The notes under the pieces are model-generated. The model did no database searches, was not told the origin of the DNA, and worked only from the letters and a program-made list of their open reading frames with translations. Shown here piece by piece: positions 27,884 through 38,569 of a DNA stretch of 64,000 nt. Source of the stretch: Muribaculaceae bacterium (GTDB lineage Bacteria; Bacteroidota; Bacteroidia; Bacteroidales; Muribaculaceae); NCBI GenBank assembly GCA_009775355.1, contig VSPN01000008.1:1-64000 (forward strand), given 5' to 3'. Both the position numbers and the translations under genes were made by a program. Position 1 is the stretch's first letter. Every line of letters begins with the position of its first letter.

Positions 27884-30625
27884 ATGAAGAGACTTATGCT
27901 CTCGGGCGCGACACTGATCGCCGCCTCCGCCTGCACGCTAAGCGCGTGGGCAGATGTGGTGTGTCGCGGCCAGGTTGTCGACGAGCAGGGAGAACCCCTG
28001 ATCGGCGCCATCGTCACTGTGCCGGGAACGAAGATCGGCACAAACACCGACATCGACGGTTATTTCAAACTCAGTGTTCCAGACAATGCAAAAAATCTCA
28101 AGATCACCTATGTGGGCTACAAGGCGGTAGACATCTCTCCGCGCGGACATATGGGTGAGATCAGGATGGATCCTGACACAAAGATGCTTCAGGACGTCGT
28201 GGTGACACAGTCTGTGGCTCGCACGCGTCAGACCCCCGTTGCCCTTTCGCAGATCTCGGCACCCGAGATCGAGGCAAAACTCGGAAATCAGGAATTTCCC
28301 GAGGTACTGAAAACGACTCCCGGCGTGTGGGCCACTCCTGACGGCGGCGGTTTCGGCGACGCCAAGATCAACATGCGCGGATTCAAGTCGGAAAACGTCG
28401 CCGTGCTCATCAACGGTCTTCCCATCAACGACATGGAATGGGGCGGCGTATACTGGAGCAACTGGGCCGGACTGAGCGACGTCACCAGCAACATGCAGAC
28501 ACAGCGCGGACTCGGCGCCGCGATCATCTCGTCTCCATCAATCGGCGGCACGATCAATATAACCACCCGCTCGACCGACGCCAAAAAAGGGGGATCCGCA
28601 TGGTACGGCATTGGCAACGACATGATGAACAATTTCGGACTCATGCTCTCGACAGGCCTTATGAAGAACGGATGGGCAATCACCATCCTCGGTTCCCGCA
28701 AATGGGGCGACGGATACGTCCAGGGCACCAACTTCAACTCATACAATTATTTCGTCAACGTTTCCAAGCGTCTCGGCGACAACCACCAGCTGTCGTTCAC
28801 AGCGTTCGGCGCGCCACAGACCCACTACAAACGCAGCAATCAGGACGGTCTTTCGATCGAAGGCTGGCAGGAAGCCCGCGAATTCATGGGCGACGAGAGC
28901 CCATACCGCTACAATCCCACATTCGGCTACGGCATGCATGGCGAGCGCAAGAGCTCGAGCTACAACTACTACCACAAGCCCCAGCTCTCGTTAGGACATA
29001 TCTGGCAGATAGACTACAAGTCGTCGCTCTCGACCACCGTCTACGGATCGTTTGCTACCGGCGGAGGCTACAGCGGCCAGGGACACGGCACTTATGAGGG
29101 CAACAGCATCAGTTACTCAAGCTGGTACGGCGCGAGCCAGGGCAAGCTCAACACTCTGTTCCGCTGCCCCGACGGCACATTCGACTATGCCGCGATCCAG
29201 CGCATGAACATGGCTTCGGAGGCAGGATCGAACATGGTGATGACGACATCCAACAACGACCACCAGTGGTACGGACTTGTCTCGACCTACAAAAACGAGT
29301 TCATTCCCAAAAAGCTCACATTCACCGGCGGTATCGACGTCCGCTACTATATCGGCCACCACTACAACAAGATCGTGGACCTCTACGAGGGTGAATATTA
29401 TATGAACTACGAGACCCGAAAGGATGTGAAGCCCTACAACAACGCGGCCGCGCTCGATCCCGACTGGAAATTCGAGAAGCTCGGTGTCGGCGATGTGGTC
29501 TACCGCAACTACAAGGGCTATGTGGCACAGGAAGGCGCTTACGCCCAGGCGGAATACAGCGCTCTCGACAACAGGCTGACCGCGATCCTCGCCGGCGCGC
29601 TCAACGTGACCAGCTACTGGCGCCGCGACATGTTCTTCTACGACAAGGAGCATGAACGCTCAGACACAAAGAGCTTCCTAGGCGGAACCATCAAGGGCGG
29701 CGTGAACTACAACATAAACAGCCACAACAACGTCTATGTAAACGGAGGTTATATCTCCCGCGCGCCTTTCTTCAGCTACGGTGTCTTCCTCAGCTCAGCG
29801 TCAAGCAATCTTATCAATCCTGAAGCCAAGAACTCGAAGATCGGATCAGTCGAACTGGGTTACGGCTTCCACTCGCCCAAATTCTCGGCCAACGTCAATC
29901 TCTACTACACGAAATGGCTTGACAAGAGCGACAAGACCACTACTCGCTCAGGCGAGATACGTCAGGGTCCCCTCGCCGGACAGTACTACTACATCAGCCT
30001 CTCGGGCGTGAACGCGCAGCATATGGGTGCGGAAGTCAACGCCAAGTATATCCCCTGCGAATGGGTGGAGTTCGACGGTATGTTCTCTATCGGAGACTGG
30101 ACATGGGATTCCAACCCGACAGGCTACTTCTACACCAACGACGGCCAGCCTCTTGCCGACCTCAAGGGCACTATCGCCAGCGGCATACTCGCCCCCGACC
30201 ACAAACGCGCCACACTCAACCAGAAAGGCCGCAAGATCGGAGGCTCCGCGCAGACCACGGCATTCCTCGGTGTGACTTTCCATCCCTTCAAGGGATTCCG
30301 CATCGGTGCCGACTGGACATGTTCCGCACGCAACTACTCCGACTACGAGATCTCCTCTTCGGCCTACGAAGGCAAGGATGTGATCGATGTGGCCGACCCC
30401 TGGAAGATACCTTTCGGAAACGAGCTTGACCTCAACGTGAGCTACCGTTTCAAGATCGGCGGCGTCAACGCCACGATCTACGGAAACGTCAACAACCTCT
30501 TCAACAATTACTATGTGAAGGATGCATATACCCTCTCCGACACAAGAGGAGCATGGGACAACGCATTCCGTGTGTTCTATTCATACGGACGCACATTCTC
30601 TGTGAAACTCAAAATCAACTTCTAA
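27884..30625 (+). CDS. TonB-dependent receptor with carboxypeptidase-like N-domain
   Basis: 913 residues. The signal peptide is followed by a CnaB/carboxypeptidase-regulatory-like domain (CRGQVVDEQGEPLIGAIV... DGYFKL), a plug with NMRGFKSENVAVLINGLPIN and INITTR, and a barrel ending in a terminal Phe (KLKINF). The N-terminal domain is a feature of SusC-type receptors, but the protein is shorter than typical SusC and no SusD gene follows. Instead the next gene, 12 bases on, is a different lipoprotein. It probably imports an oligomeric nutrient; the substrate is unknown. Base composition is notably GC-rich at third positions, suggesting high expression. Confidence 0.93.
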   Translation: MKRLMLSGATLIAASACTLSAWADVVCRGQVVDEQGEPLIGAIVTVPGTKIGTNTDIDGYFKLSVPDNAKNLKITYVGYKAVDISPRGHMGEIRMDPDTKMLQDVVVTQSVARTRQTPVALSQISAPEIEAKLGNQEFPEVLKTTPGVWATPDGGGFGDAKINMRGFKSENVAVLINGLPINDMEWGGVYWSNWAGLSDVTSNMQTQRGLGAAIISSPSIGGTINITTRSTDAKKGGSAWYGIGNDMMNNFGLMLSTGLMKNGWAITILGSRKWGDGYVQGTNFNSYNYFVNVSKRLGDNHQLSFTAFGAPQTHYKRSNQDGLSIEGWQEAREFMGDESPYRYNPTFGYGMHGERKSSSYNYYHKPQLSLGHIWQIDYKSSLSTTVYGSFATGGGYSGQGHGTYEGNSISYSSWYGASQGKLNTLFRCPDGTFDYAAIQRMNMASEAGSNMVMTTSNNDHQWYGLVSTYKNEFIPKKLTFTGGIDVRYYIGHHYNKIVDLYEGEYYMNYETRKDVKPYNNAAALDPDWKFEKLGVGDVVYRNYKGYVAQEGAYAQAEYSALDNRLTAILAGALNVTSYWRRDMFFYDKEHERSDTKSFLGGTIKGGVNYNINSHNNVYVNGGYISRAPFFSYGVFLSSASSNLINPEAKNSKIGSVELGYGFHSPKFSANVNLYYTKWLDKSDKTTTRSGEIRQGPLAGQYYYISLSGVNAQHMGAEVNAKYIPCEWVEFDGMFSIGDWTWDSNPTGYFYTNDGQPLADLKGTIASGILAPDHKRATLNQKGRKIGGSAQTTAFLGVTFHPFKGFRIGADWTCSARNYSDYEISSSAYEGKDVIDVADPWKIPFGNELDLNVSYRFKIGGVNATIYGNVNNLFNNYYVKDAYTLSDTRGAWDNAFRVFYSYGRTFSVKLKINF

Positions 30626-30637
30626 GCTGAATCTACA

Positions 30638-32692
30638 ATGAAACACAACATAAAAAGCCTGCTGATCGCAGGCGGAGCGATGATCGCGCTCGCATCATGC
30701 TCTGAAAACAGCTGGAACGATCTGTATCTGGACGGTTTCGAGGGAGGCTACACACCCACTGACGTCCGGACTGTGGAATACACGCTCACAGCTGCAGACT
30801 ATGCCCGGATCTCGGACAACCGCTTCAACAAGGCACTCGCCGCGAAGCAGGATGTATCAGACGCGCTCGCGGCCGTAAAGACACAGAACTATCTTAACGC
30901 CTCGATCCCGGCCGAAGAATACATCCCCAATCTTCTTAAAGACTCGCTCTTCACTTATTTCGCCCTCTCCGACGGATCGGCCATAAACCTGACATACTGT
31001 GAGGCGGGCGAACTTCCCGAGACCATGCTGAAGCTCAACTCGGCCAAGGAATACATAATAAGCGACGCCGACTATCAGATAGTATACGGAAGTTCAGACG
31101 ATTATGCCGCATCTTTCTCACCCTCCCATCCTGCGTCGTCGGGCATACCCAAGGTTCTTGCCGAGGCGTTCGACGAAGCGAACGAGGGGGACTATGTGAT
31201 CGTCAACTATAACAATTCGGACACTGACCCCGTTTTCGGCGATGTGCCGACACCCCCGGTTCCTGAATTCACCATGAGCAGCGTTCTGACTCCTGACCTT
31301 GCCAAAGGCGACGACATCACCGTCAACGGCGTCGTGACAGCAGTCTGCAACGCCGGCATAATCCTGACCGACAACGCCGGCTCGATACTCGTATATGCGA
31401 GCGGATTCCCCGCCGCCGACTACAAGGTCGGAGACCAGGTCATCGCCACAGGCACGCTGTCGAGCTACAAGAACTGCCTCCAGCTTCCCTATGACGACAA
31501 CCTCCAGAAAGCCGGCGAACAAGCCTATACATATCCCGCTCACAAAGATCTGACACCCGACTGGCTTCTCGCAGCCGGCACGAACACCGAGCCTGTACTG
31601 GCAGTCTACGGTTCGATGACAGGCAAAGTCACCATCGACGGCAACTACTACAATGTCTATTTCGACGGGCGCGAGGACGTGCGCGGTTCAATCTACAATG
31701 CCACAGACGCCATCAAGGCGAAACTCGAAGACGGCAAGACCTACACGCTCTACGGATATTTCACCCAAACCTCAAACTCAGGCACATATACCAACTGCAA
31801 CTTCGTGGTCACCGATGTTGCGTCTCCGGCAGCCGGCAAAGGCCGTCAGGCACCCCGCCGCATAGTGTCGATACCTTCCGTGAACCTGAACGCGGCTTAC
31901 GTGTTCAACGGATCGAAATGGGAAGCCGCCGGCTCCGACATTGTGGTTGTCAACCCCGGTGATTACGCGGCAATGGGTCTCACCTACGGAAACTTCTCGG
32001 GCACACAGGCACAGGAGTATCTCCCTCTCTTCCTGAAGCAGAAATTCCCCTACGCACAAGCCGAGACCGCAAAATTCGTGGCATACAAATATTACAGCAA
32101 CAACACGACCGCCTATGCCTGCACGCAGTTCACATTCGACGGCTCGAAATGGGAAGACTCCATGACACGCGACGGTGTCCGCTCCGTGACAAACCAGTTC
32201 GTACGCCGCGACGGCGAGTGGAAACTTGATCCCTCGATCGAGCTGACCCTGCCCGCCGGCAAGAACCAGCCGCTCAGTTCATGGTTCTTCCAGGCTTGTG
32301 TCGACTGGGTCAAAGAGAATGTTCCCGACGGAGCCTCTTTCGTGACAAGCTACGGCAACAACGACTACTACACCGGAGCCTCCGCCTACCAGGGCAACAT
32401 CGACCTGCGTCCGGGATCTGCCCGCAACCAGAGCTCGACCTACGATGACATGACCGACGACGAAATAGTAGCCCTCATGAAGGAACGCTTCGAGAAAGAG
32501 GTGTGTCCCGGCGTACTCGCGACGCTCTATCCCAATCTCGCGCCTGTAGGCGATTTCGAGCCGACCGTAACGATCCTCTTCTTCAGCTACAACGGATCAT
32601 CTACGACTCCCGGCACGATAGTCTGCAAGGCCGTAGCCAAAGGGAAGTTCGAGTTCGTATCCTGCGACTGGGATACAGCCGCTGACGAATAA
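30638..32692 (+). CDS. Surface lipoprotein with OB-fold-like region, receptor partner
   Basis: 684 residues. Lipoprotein signal MKHNIKSLLIAGGAMIALASC. The central part (about residues 215-300) has the pattern of an OB-fold (GDDITVNGVVTAV... GSILVYASG... VGDQVIATGTL), followed by a second segment of similar type (GSMTGKVTIDG... YNVYFDG). The C-terminal 280 residues are not recognised. It lies 12 bases after the TonB receptor and takes the place SusD would have, so a substrate-binding role at the cell surface is inferred. OB-folds can bind oligosaccharides or nucleic acids; I cannot choose between them. The gene ends exactly where the long palindrome begins. Confidence 0.88.
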   Translation: MKHNIKSLLIAGGAMIALASCSENSWNDLYLDGFEGGYTPTDVRTVEYTLTAADYARISDNRFNKALAAKQDVSDALAAVKTQNYLNASIPAEEYIPNLLKDSLFTYFALSDGSAINLTYCEAGELPETMLKLNSAKEYIISDADYQIVYGSSDDYAASFSPSHPASSGIPKVLAEAFDEANEGDYVIVNYNNSDTDPVFGDVPTPPVPEFTMSSVLTPDLAKGDDITVNGVVTAVCNAGIILTDNAGSILVYASGFPAADYKVGDQVIATGTLSSYKNCLQLPYDDNLQKAGEQAYTYPAHKDLTPDWLLAAGTNTEPVLAVYGSMTGKVTIDGNYYNVYFDGREDVRGSIYNATDAIKAKLEDGKTYTLYGYFTQTSNSGTYTNCNFVVTDVASPAAGKGRQAPRRIVSIPSVNLNAAYVFNGSKWEAAGSDIVVVNPGDYAAMGLTYGNFSGTQAQEYLPLFLKQKFPYAQAETAKFVAYKYYSNNTTAYACTQFTFDGSKWEDSMTRDGVRSVTNQFVRRDGEWKLDPSIELTLPAGKNQPLSSWFFQACVDWVKENVPDGASFVTSYGNNDYYTGASAYQGNIDLRPGSARNQSSTYDDMTDDEIVALMKERFEKEVCPGVLATLYPNLAPVGDFEPTVTILFFSYNGSSTTPGTIVCKAVAKGKFEFVSCDWDTAADE

Positions 32693-32764
32693 ACCTCCGG
32701 ACCGTACGAATAAAAAACCGCCGTTGACATCAACGGCGGTTTTTTATTCGTACGGTCCGGAGGT
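32693..32764. repeat. Perfect 72-bp palindrome, bidirectional terminator
   Basis: Two 35-base arms (32693-32727 and 32730-32764) are exact reverse complements with a 2-base centre. The inner part (A6, GC stem, T6) is a classic two-way terminator. The outer 13 bases on each side continue the symmetry without being needed for termination. It starts on the first base after the stop codon of the upstream gene and ends on the last base of the stop codon of the convergent gene. Confidence 0.95.
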
Positions 32765-35700
32765 CACTCCACGGGGAGAAGCGCTCCGGCGGAATGTGCG
32801 GTGATCTCGGGCGCGTATTGCGACTGCGCGTCGGCCACACCGAGCGAGTAGTCGCCCGCGCGGTCGGCAGTGCAGTCATAGCTTATGACATGCGTCCCTT
32901 TCGACAGGAATGGTATGAAGATATTGGTCGAACTGTCGCGGACCTCGCGGTAGAACCACACGCCGTCGCTCTGCGCATAACCCGACAGCTGGTCCACAGG
33001 TTCAAGACAGGCGGCACGCGGATCGGTCACGGCCACATACTCTATGTCTCTGTCGCATGTGACTGTCAAGGTCACGCGTATGCGGTCGCCGACCTTTACA
33101 TTGCCGGCCGACGCTGTTGTCCCGGAGACGCCCGGAGTCACGGCATAGACCTGCTTCTCTATCGAGATCTGCGGAACGGAGGCAGACCTGACATCGAGTA
33201 TCGGAGCGACATACTGCGACACGACGCCACCCCATGCGGGTCCCGATGCCGAGCGGCTTACCTTAAGTTTCTTTCCGGATGCGGACTTTGCATCAAGATC
33301 GATCACAAACGACCCGGTGACTGATGCAATACCCCTCATATCGATCTGTTTACCGCCGAGAGCCACAGTCGGGGCAGAAGAAGGCACGGTCCAGTCGCTG
33401 CCTGAAGAGAGAACCGCATGTATGGCTTCCGCCGAATTACGGTTGTCGCCCCAGTTCTGAGTCTGTTTCGACATCACCATCCACTGTCGCAACATATCGA
33501 CAGCCGGATTCCGAGGTTCGATCATCGCATATGCCTCAAGCACGCGTGCCGTTGTCAGCAACGTATTGTCATCCCCATACCCCGACTTGAGATTGTCGAA
33601 CCACATACCCTTTTCAGGGCTTACAGATGCCGACTGACGCAAAGATTCCATAATCAGGCGCGATAGTTTCGGCATGCCGCGACGTTCGAGCAGCATAGCG
33701 GCGGTAGCCATCTCTCCTGTCGTGAGCTCACGCCAACCGTCAGCTATCTTCTTCATGGCAGCCGCCTCGAGAGGTTTGAACGCCGAAGCGGACCCGATTC
33801 CCCTGAACGCGCTTTTGTCATAAAGATAATTCAGAAGTTCGGTGACGGAGAAATATTTCCTCTCCGTGCGGTTCCAATCTTCTGCAAGCTGCCTGTCCAT
33901 ATATCCGAATGCCTTTCCGGCAAGCTTGTCTCCCCCTTCGGGCAGATAGCCCATGTCGGCCAGAGACGCGAGGACGTGTAGCACGCGCCCGGTAATGAAC
34001 GTCGATGACTTCATTTCGGGACACCAGCTCCAGCCTCCGTCACTGAGCTGACGTTCGGCGAGCGTCTTCATGACAGCGTCGACAGCCGCGCGCGAGGCAG
34101 CCGTGTCGGCATACTGCACAAGGCTCTGCATACGCAGTGTCTCGGCCTTGGCGTCATTGACCCAGGGCGTGTTGTTCAGCAGAACAGTCTTGAGCGACGC
34201 ATTCTTCTGAAGCGGAGAATAAAGACTCGAATCGGCCGCATTGAGCGGATCCGCCATCTCGCGGACTCCGTCGATCAGCTTCGGGTAACGTCTGAACAGA
34301 CCGGCGGCGACAGCATTTCCGTAAAGAGCCTCGGCCTGCGAAAGGATATTGACTGATTCCGGCCGGAGCAGCGAAGGAAGCGCCGTGACGCATTCCCACA
34401 CCGGATTGTCGCAGTATGTCAGCGAGACCCGGGCATCCCTGTCATATTCCGGGAGTGTAATCTCATATGAACCGGAGCCTGCGGGGATATAGAACGGTGT
34501 CGACTCCACGACAGGCGCATTCGACGGGAGAACAGGCACTACCGTCTGTTCGCCGTCGCGATGACCGTCGGTCAACGCGTAGACGCTGACCGTCAGAGCC
34601 TCGGTCTCCGACGGAACGGCAAACCAAGCGGTGATTACCCGCGATCCTGACGCGGCAACATTCTCAGACGCGAAATCCTCCGAAAGAATGGTTTCTCCAG
34701 TCACGGCGTCGGCGATCTCGATGCGCCCCGACAGGGCGGCCCCGGTCTCCATGTTGTTGAAAAGCGTTGCCGACACTGTGGCTCGGTCGCCGGTGCGCAG
34801 GAAGCGCGGAGCGTTGAGACTTGCCATCACCTTTTTGGCGGAAACCGCGTCGAGGGTAAGCACGGAGCCTTTCATGCCATCGGTGTAACCGAGAATCTGG
34901 AACTGCCATGTCCCGACAAAGTCGGGCGCGGTGAATCCGACCGTGGCCACACCATCACCGTCTGTTACAAGCGAGGGCATGAAAAAAGCCTTCGGACACC
35001 CGGTCTCACGCAGCGGAACACTGTTATCGGGTGCTGAAGCCATGCCGCTTTCACTGTCGGCTGCGGCCTGATCCTCGACTGTTGCGCCTGTACCCCTGAT
35101 TTTAATCGATGTGGTGTGCACGGTATTAAGCACCTCTTCCGGGCCGTCGGCGGCAGCCTCCATTTTCGATGCCCCCATGCTCCTGGCCGCCGACTTATAC
35201 ATCATGTCGTTCGACACGCTTCCGCAATATATATTGTTGCCCGAGTAAAGCGAGTATCCATAAGTGTTCCACAGGGGAATGCGGAAGGCGGTTGTACGAT
35301 TCGCGGAGAGCGACGGAGACACACTGCCTCCATTCGACACACTGTAACGGTTCACGTAGAAAAGCCGTGAGGCCGGCGACCAGTAAAGCGACGCATAGGG
35401 ATTGAACGCCCACCGGAACGGAGCTATAGCATCAAGAGCCTTGTCGCTCATCACAGCCATAACAGGAAGAGATCTGCAGATTCCCCCGTCGTATGTGAAT
35501 CTGAATCTCCATGTCTCGGGTGCGCCGGGTTCTATTCTGTCGCGGAAAGTCTCGGTCTCTATATCAAGGCCGACTGTCTGGATGTATGGAACGACCGCCA
35601 CGGTCTCCGACTCGCGTTCAAGATCACGCATGGCCACGAATGTCACAAAGACTCTCTCGTTGTCGGCCGGTGCGTCAGTCTCGACCGTAACGAACCCTTC

Positions 35701-38535
35701 GGACACCTCGATCCAGCGCGTCGCGATGACCTTGCGGCTGTCGGATATTCTGGCGAGAATATGACTGTCGGGATAACTTGAACCGACCTTGATCCTGACT
35801 TTCCTCTCGCCCGGGGGCACAACAATCTTTCGTTCCGGAATCCAAAGCATATCTGTTACCGGAGGCCGCACGTCATCGTGTCTCCACACCGTGACCTGCG
35901 TCAGAACGGGACTGTCGTTCCCTGTGCCGCAGAAACCACTGTCGAGAGAGAATTCAAAATCATACCCGCCCGACTGGAGCACATCCGAAGGAATCCTCAG
36001 CAGAGGCGAGACAAACTCGCCTGAAGCGACAATGCGTCCGCCTGACTTGATACGGTAATATACGGTCTTTCTCACCGGATGCTCCGTAAGGTCGATCACA
36101 CGCACCTTGAAACCGAGTGTGTCGGTGTCGGCGCATACAGTCGTATCGAATTCCGGCGCAATGCGCAACGCGTCACCGAGCGAGAAGCGCAACGGTGTCG
36201 CCGGTTGTGTCTCTCCGGCCTGATCAGTGACGCTGACACTTAGCGAGTACGCCCCGCCGGCATACAGGGTGCCGGCAAGGTTTTGAGTTGGAAGTTTTAT
36301 GCTGAAAGAGCCGTCGGCCGCTGTCACGGCCTCGCCTCCATACTGCGCGCCACCCGGCACCATGCGCCACCAGAGCGGCATCATGCGGACAGTGTATGCT
36401 ACTTTGCCCCCGCCGACAGGCATGCCGGCGTATGTCATGGCCTTGCCGCTGAAGACAAGAGTCTCGCCCGCACGGTATGATCCAGAAGCGGAGTCAACTG
36501 TCACGAGGAACGTAGGCGTCTTATATTCCGCCACCTCGAAATAACCGTTGGCCACCCATTCTGTCGAGCCGGAATCACGCACACTGACCATCCAGTTGCC
36601 GAGAAGTCCGGAACCGGGCAATGCAAATGATCTTTCCAGGCGGCCATACGCATCGGACATCATGTCGAGCGAATCGACTTTCTGCCTGTTGGCATCAAGA
36701 AGGTAAACCCTGAGGCTGCGACCGGCGGCCGGCGACATCTTCCGGCCATCGCTTGTGTAGATGACCGCAGCGAATCCCACCCGGTCATCTGGTCTGTACA
36801 CAGACAGGTCGGTCATGACCTCGCCCCGGAGACGTACTGACGAATCCTCTTTTGTGAAATATGCTTTCGACAGTCTGCCGCTGATGAAATCAGCGCCATC
36901 CTCAATGAGATAGTAGAACTGTCCGTCGGCTAACGGCACACGCCCGTCTGAACCGGTGGTCTTGACTACAGGAACTCCCCTTTTGCCGTTTTGGAGAGGA
37001 TACAGTTTTACAGACGCGCCCGCCACCGGTTTCTGGTTTACTGCCGATACAACATACAGATCTCTTTCCAGAGCACCGTCTGCATCGGAAGCAGTGACCA
37101 CAGAAAGCCCGCTCACAAGGGAAGTCTCCAGATGCATCCTGCGGTTTTTCTGCAATATGCCCGACACTCCCGAAGTGACCGAAGGAACAAACGCATAATA
37201 TCCCGGCTCGAGAGGCGGCACTGTGACCGTGTCGCTGAACTGATCGGGCGTTGTCCCGCTGATTTTCACCGGAATCGACCGCACAAGCTTCGCCCCCGAT
37301 GAGAGGGATGCGTAAGTGTAATTTCTGTCGGAGTCATTTCCCGGAAGCCTGTAGACAAGAATATTGAAATCGAACACATTGGCACCGCTGACAGTGATGC
37401 GGTTCTCGCGTCCCGGCAGAAGCCTGTTCGAGAAATCCACATTGAGTCTTTTTGTCTCGAGAGAAGCGATCATACTCTCCACATACCCGATACCGGCAGC
37501 CTCGGGGAACTTGCCCTGATATTCCCGCAGCGACATGTATGCGGCCCGACGCGCCTCATTTCCATCCTTGCCGGATTCCTGCCCGACAGAACCTGCATAG
37601 TCGGCTACAAATCGCGCTCCATATGGAGTGTCAGAGAAACGCCTCACGCATTCCTCAAGCCATGAGCGGCGGGCATCGCCCGAGAGCAAGTCGAGTTTTC
37701 TGCCGCAGAAGAAAGAATCAAGAAAATAGTCTTTATCATCGGCATGACGGGCTATCGCTCCATCAGTCAGAGTCATGGCCAGACCTTCGGGAGTGACTCC
37801 AGTGACTCCTTTGTCTTTACTGCCGAAAGGTATTGTCGCAACTGAAGAAGCTGATACGAAAGGACTGAGCAGCCCCTCGGCGCATAAAGTCATGAAATCG
37901 AGAGTCGAGAATCCGGCACGCACCGCATCGTCAGCATCGGTAAGTAAAGGAGCGATCTCCGATATAGAGACTGACGCAAGCCTTTCGGAATCCGTCATCG
38001 CCTTTTCCACAAGCTGCATGATCCTGCTGGCGAAAATCGGGGTGCTCCACTCATCGGCGTTTTCCGGCACAGGTGAAAGTGGCAGCTTACGGTCATTGTA
38101 CACCCAGCGGCTGAACGACCACATGTCGGCATAGACCCGCGCCTCGAGAAGCATGGCGAGCCTGTCGTAGGGGAACGCGAGCACATTAGACAGCGAATCG
38201 AAACGGTCGACCGATTTCTTATAATTGTCGGCCGATACGACAGCATCGGCCACATCGAGCTGTATGGCTGCTTTCAGAGCCGACCGCGCGTCACCGCTTC
38301 GAAGAGCACATCTGTATTCGGCACCGGCGTTTTTAGCCACAGTCTGCGGAAACGCGAAGTCAGGAGTGGCAAATGAATTCCGCGTTTTTTTCGTTGCCGC
38401 AGTCTTCTGTCTGACTCCCGCCGACATCTCCTGACCTGCCGTCAGAAAGAGTAGAGCCGCAATAACGGCAACGATACAAAAAAAGGAGGATCTGATTCCC
38501 CCCTTGATCAATTCAGTCATGCTGTTCATATGCAC
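32764..38535 (-). CDS. Alpha-2-macroglobulin-like protein lacking the thioester motif
   Basis: Giant secreted protein of 1923 residues. A signal peptide or anchor lies near the N-terminus (SSFFCIVAVIAALLFLTAG); starts at 38535, 38529 and 38520 are all in frame. An N-terminal helical region is followed by successive macroglobulin beta-domains (for example VSAVNQKPVAGASVKLYPL). The hallmark stretch AFFMPSLVTDGDGVATVGFTAPD lies near residue 1180, and an alpha/alpha-toroid follows. Where thioester family members carry CxEQ (about residue 1395) this protein reads VNILSQAEALYG, so it cannot form the covalent bond to attacking proteases. It follows the Spy-like gene by 35 bases, probably as the last gene of a three-gene operon. 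A structural protease-trap or envelope role is inferred. Confidence 0.92.
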   Translation of the reverse strand: MHMNSMTELIKGGIRSSFFCIVAVIAALLFLTAGQEMSAGVRQKTAATKKTRNSFATPDFAFPQTVAKNAGAEYRCALRSGDARSALKAAIQLDVADAVVSADNYKKSVDRFDSLSNVLAFPYDRLAMLLEARVYADMWSFSRWVYNDRKLPLSPVPENADEWSTPIFASRIMQLVEKAMTDSERLASVSISEIAPLLTDADDAVRAGFSTLDFMTLCAEGLLSPFVSASSVATIPFGSKDKGVTGVTPEGLAMTLTDGAIARHADDKDYFLDSFFCGRKLDLLSGDARRSWLEECVRRFSDTPYGARFVADYAGSVGQESGKDGNEARRAAYMSLREYQGKFPEAAGIGYVESMIASLETKRLNVDFSNRLLPGRENRITVSGANVFDFNILVYRLPGNDSDRNYTYASLSSGAKLVRSIPVKISGTTPDQFSDTVTVPPLEPGYYAFVPSVTSGVSGILQKNRRMHLETSLVSGLSVVTASDADGALERDLYVVSAVNQKPVAGASVKLYPLQNGKRGVPVVKTTGSDGRVPLADGQFYYLIEDGADFISGRLSKAYFTKEDSSVRLRGEVMTDLSVYRPDDRVGFAAVIYTSDGRKMSPAAGRSLRVYLLDANRQKVDSLDMMSDAYGRLERSFALPGSGLLGNWMVSVRDSGSTEWVANGYFEVAEYKTPTFLVTVDSASGSYRAGETLVFSGKAMTYAGMPVGGGKVAYTVRMMPLWWRMVPGGAQYGGEAVTAADGSFSIKLPTQNLAGTLYAGGAYSLSVSVTDQAGETQPATPLRFSLGDALRIAPEFDTTVCADTDTLGFKVRVIDLTEHPVRKTVYYRIKSGGRIVASGEFVSPLLRIPSDVLQSGGYDFEFSLDSGFCGTGNDSPVLTQVTVWRHDDVRPPVTDMLWIPERKIVVPPGERKVRIKVGSSYPDSHILARISDSRKVIATRWIEVSEGFVTVETDAPADNERVFVTFVAMRDLERESETVAVVPYIQTVGLDIETETFRDRIEPGAPETWRFRFTYDGGICRSLPVMAVMSDKALDAIAPFRWAFNPYASLYWSPASRLFYVNRYSVSNGGSVSPSLSANRTTAFRIPLWNTYGYSLYSGNNIYCGSVSNDMMYKSAARSMGASKMEAAADGPEEVLNTVHTTSIKIRGTGATVEDQAAADSESGMASAPDNSVPLRETGCPKAFFMPSLVTDGDGVATVGFTAPDFVGTWQFQILGYTDGMKGSVLTLDAVSAKKVMASLNAPRFLRTGDRATVSATLFNNMETGAALSGRIEIADAVTGETILSEDFASENVAASGSRVITAWFAVPSETEALTVSVYALTDGHRDGEQTVVPVLPSNAPVVESTPFYIPAGSGSYEITLPEYDRDARVSLTYCDNPVWECVTALPSLLRPESVNILSQAEALYGNAVAAGLFRRYPKLIDGVREMADPLNAADSSLYSPLQKNASLKTVLLNNTPWVNDAKAETLRMQSLVQYADTAASRAAVDAVMKTLAERQLSDGGWSWCPEMKSSTFITGRVLHVLASLADMGYLPEGGDKLAGKAFGYMDRQLAEDWNRTERKYFSVTELLNYLYDKSAFRGIGSASAFKPLEAAAMKKIADGWRELTTGEMATAAMLLERRGMPKLSRLIMESLRQSASVSPEKGMWFDNLKSGYGDDNTLLTTARVLEAYAMIEPRNPAVDMLRQWMVMSKQTQNWGDNRNSAEAIHAVLSSGSDWTVPSSAPTVALGGKQIDMRGIASVTGSFVIDLDAKSASGKKLKVSRSASGPAWGGVVSQYVAPILDVRSASVPQISIEKQVYAVTPGVSGTTASAGNVKVGDRIRVTLTVTCDRDIEYVAVTDPRAACLEPVDQLSGYAQSDGVWFYREVRDSSTNIFIPFLSKGTHVISYDCTADRAGDYSLGVADAQSQYAPEITAHSAGALLPVE

Positions 38536-38569
38536 ATGTTTTTACATTATTTCATCATTGGCCGCCACA

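Noticed and set aside
32693..32764. Insertion-sequence end or attachment site
   Set aside because: No transposase gene or target duplication nearby, and its exact fit between two stop codons favours a terminator palindrome.
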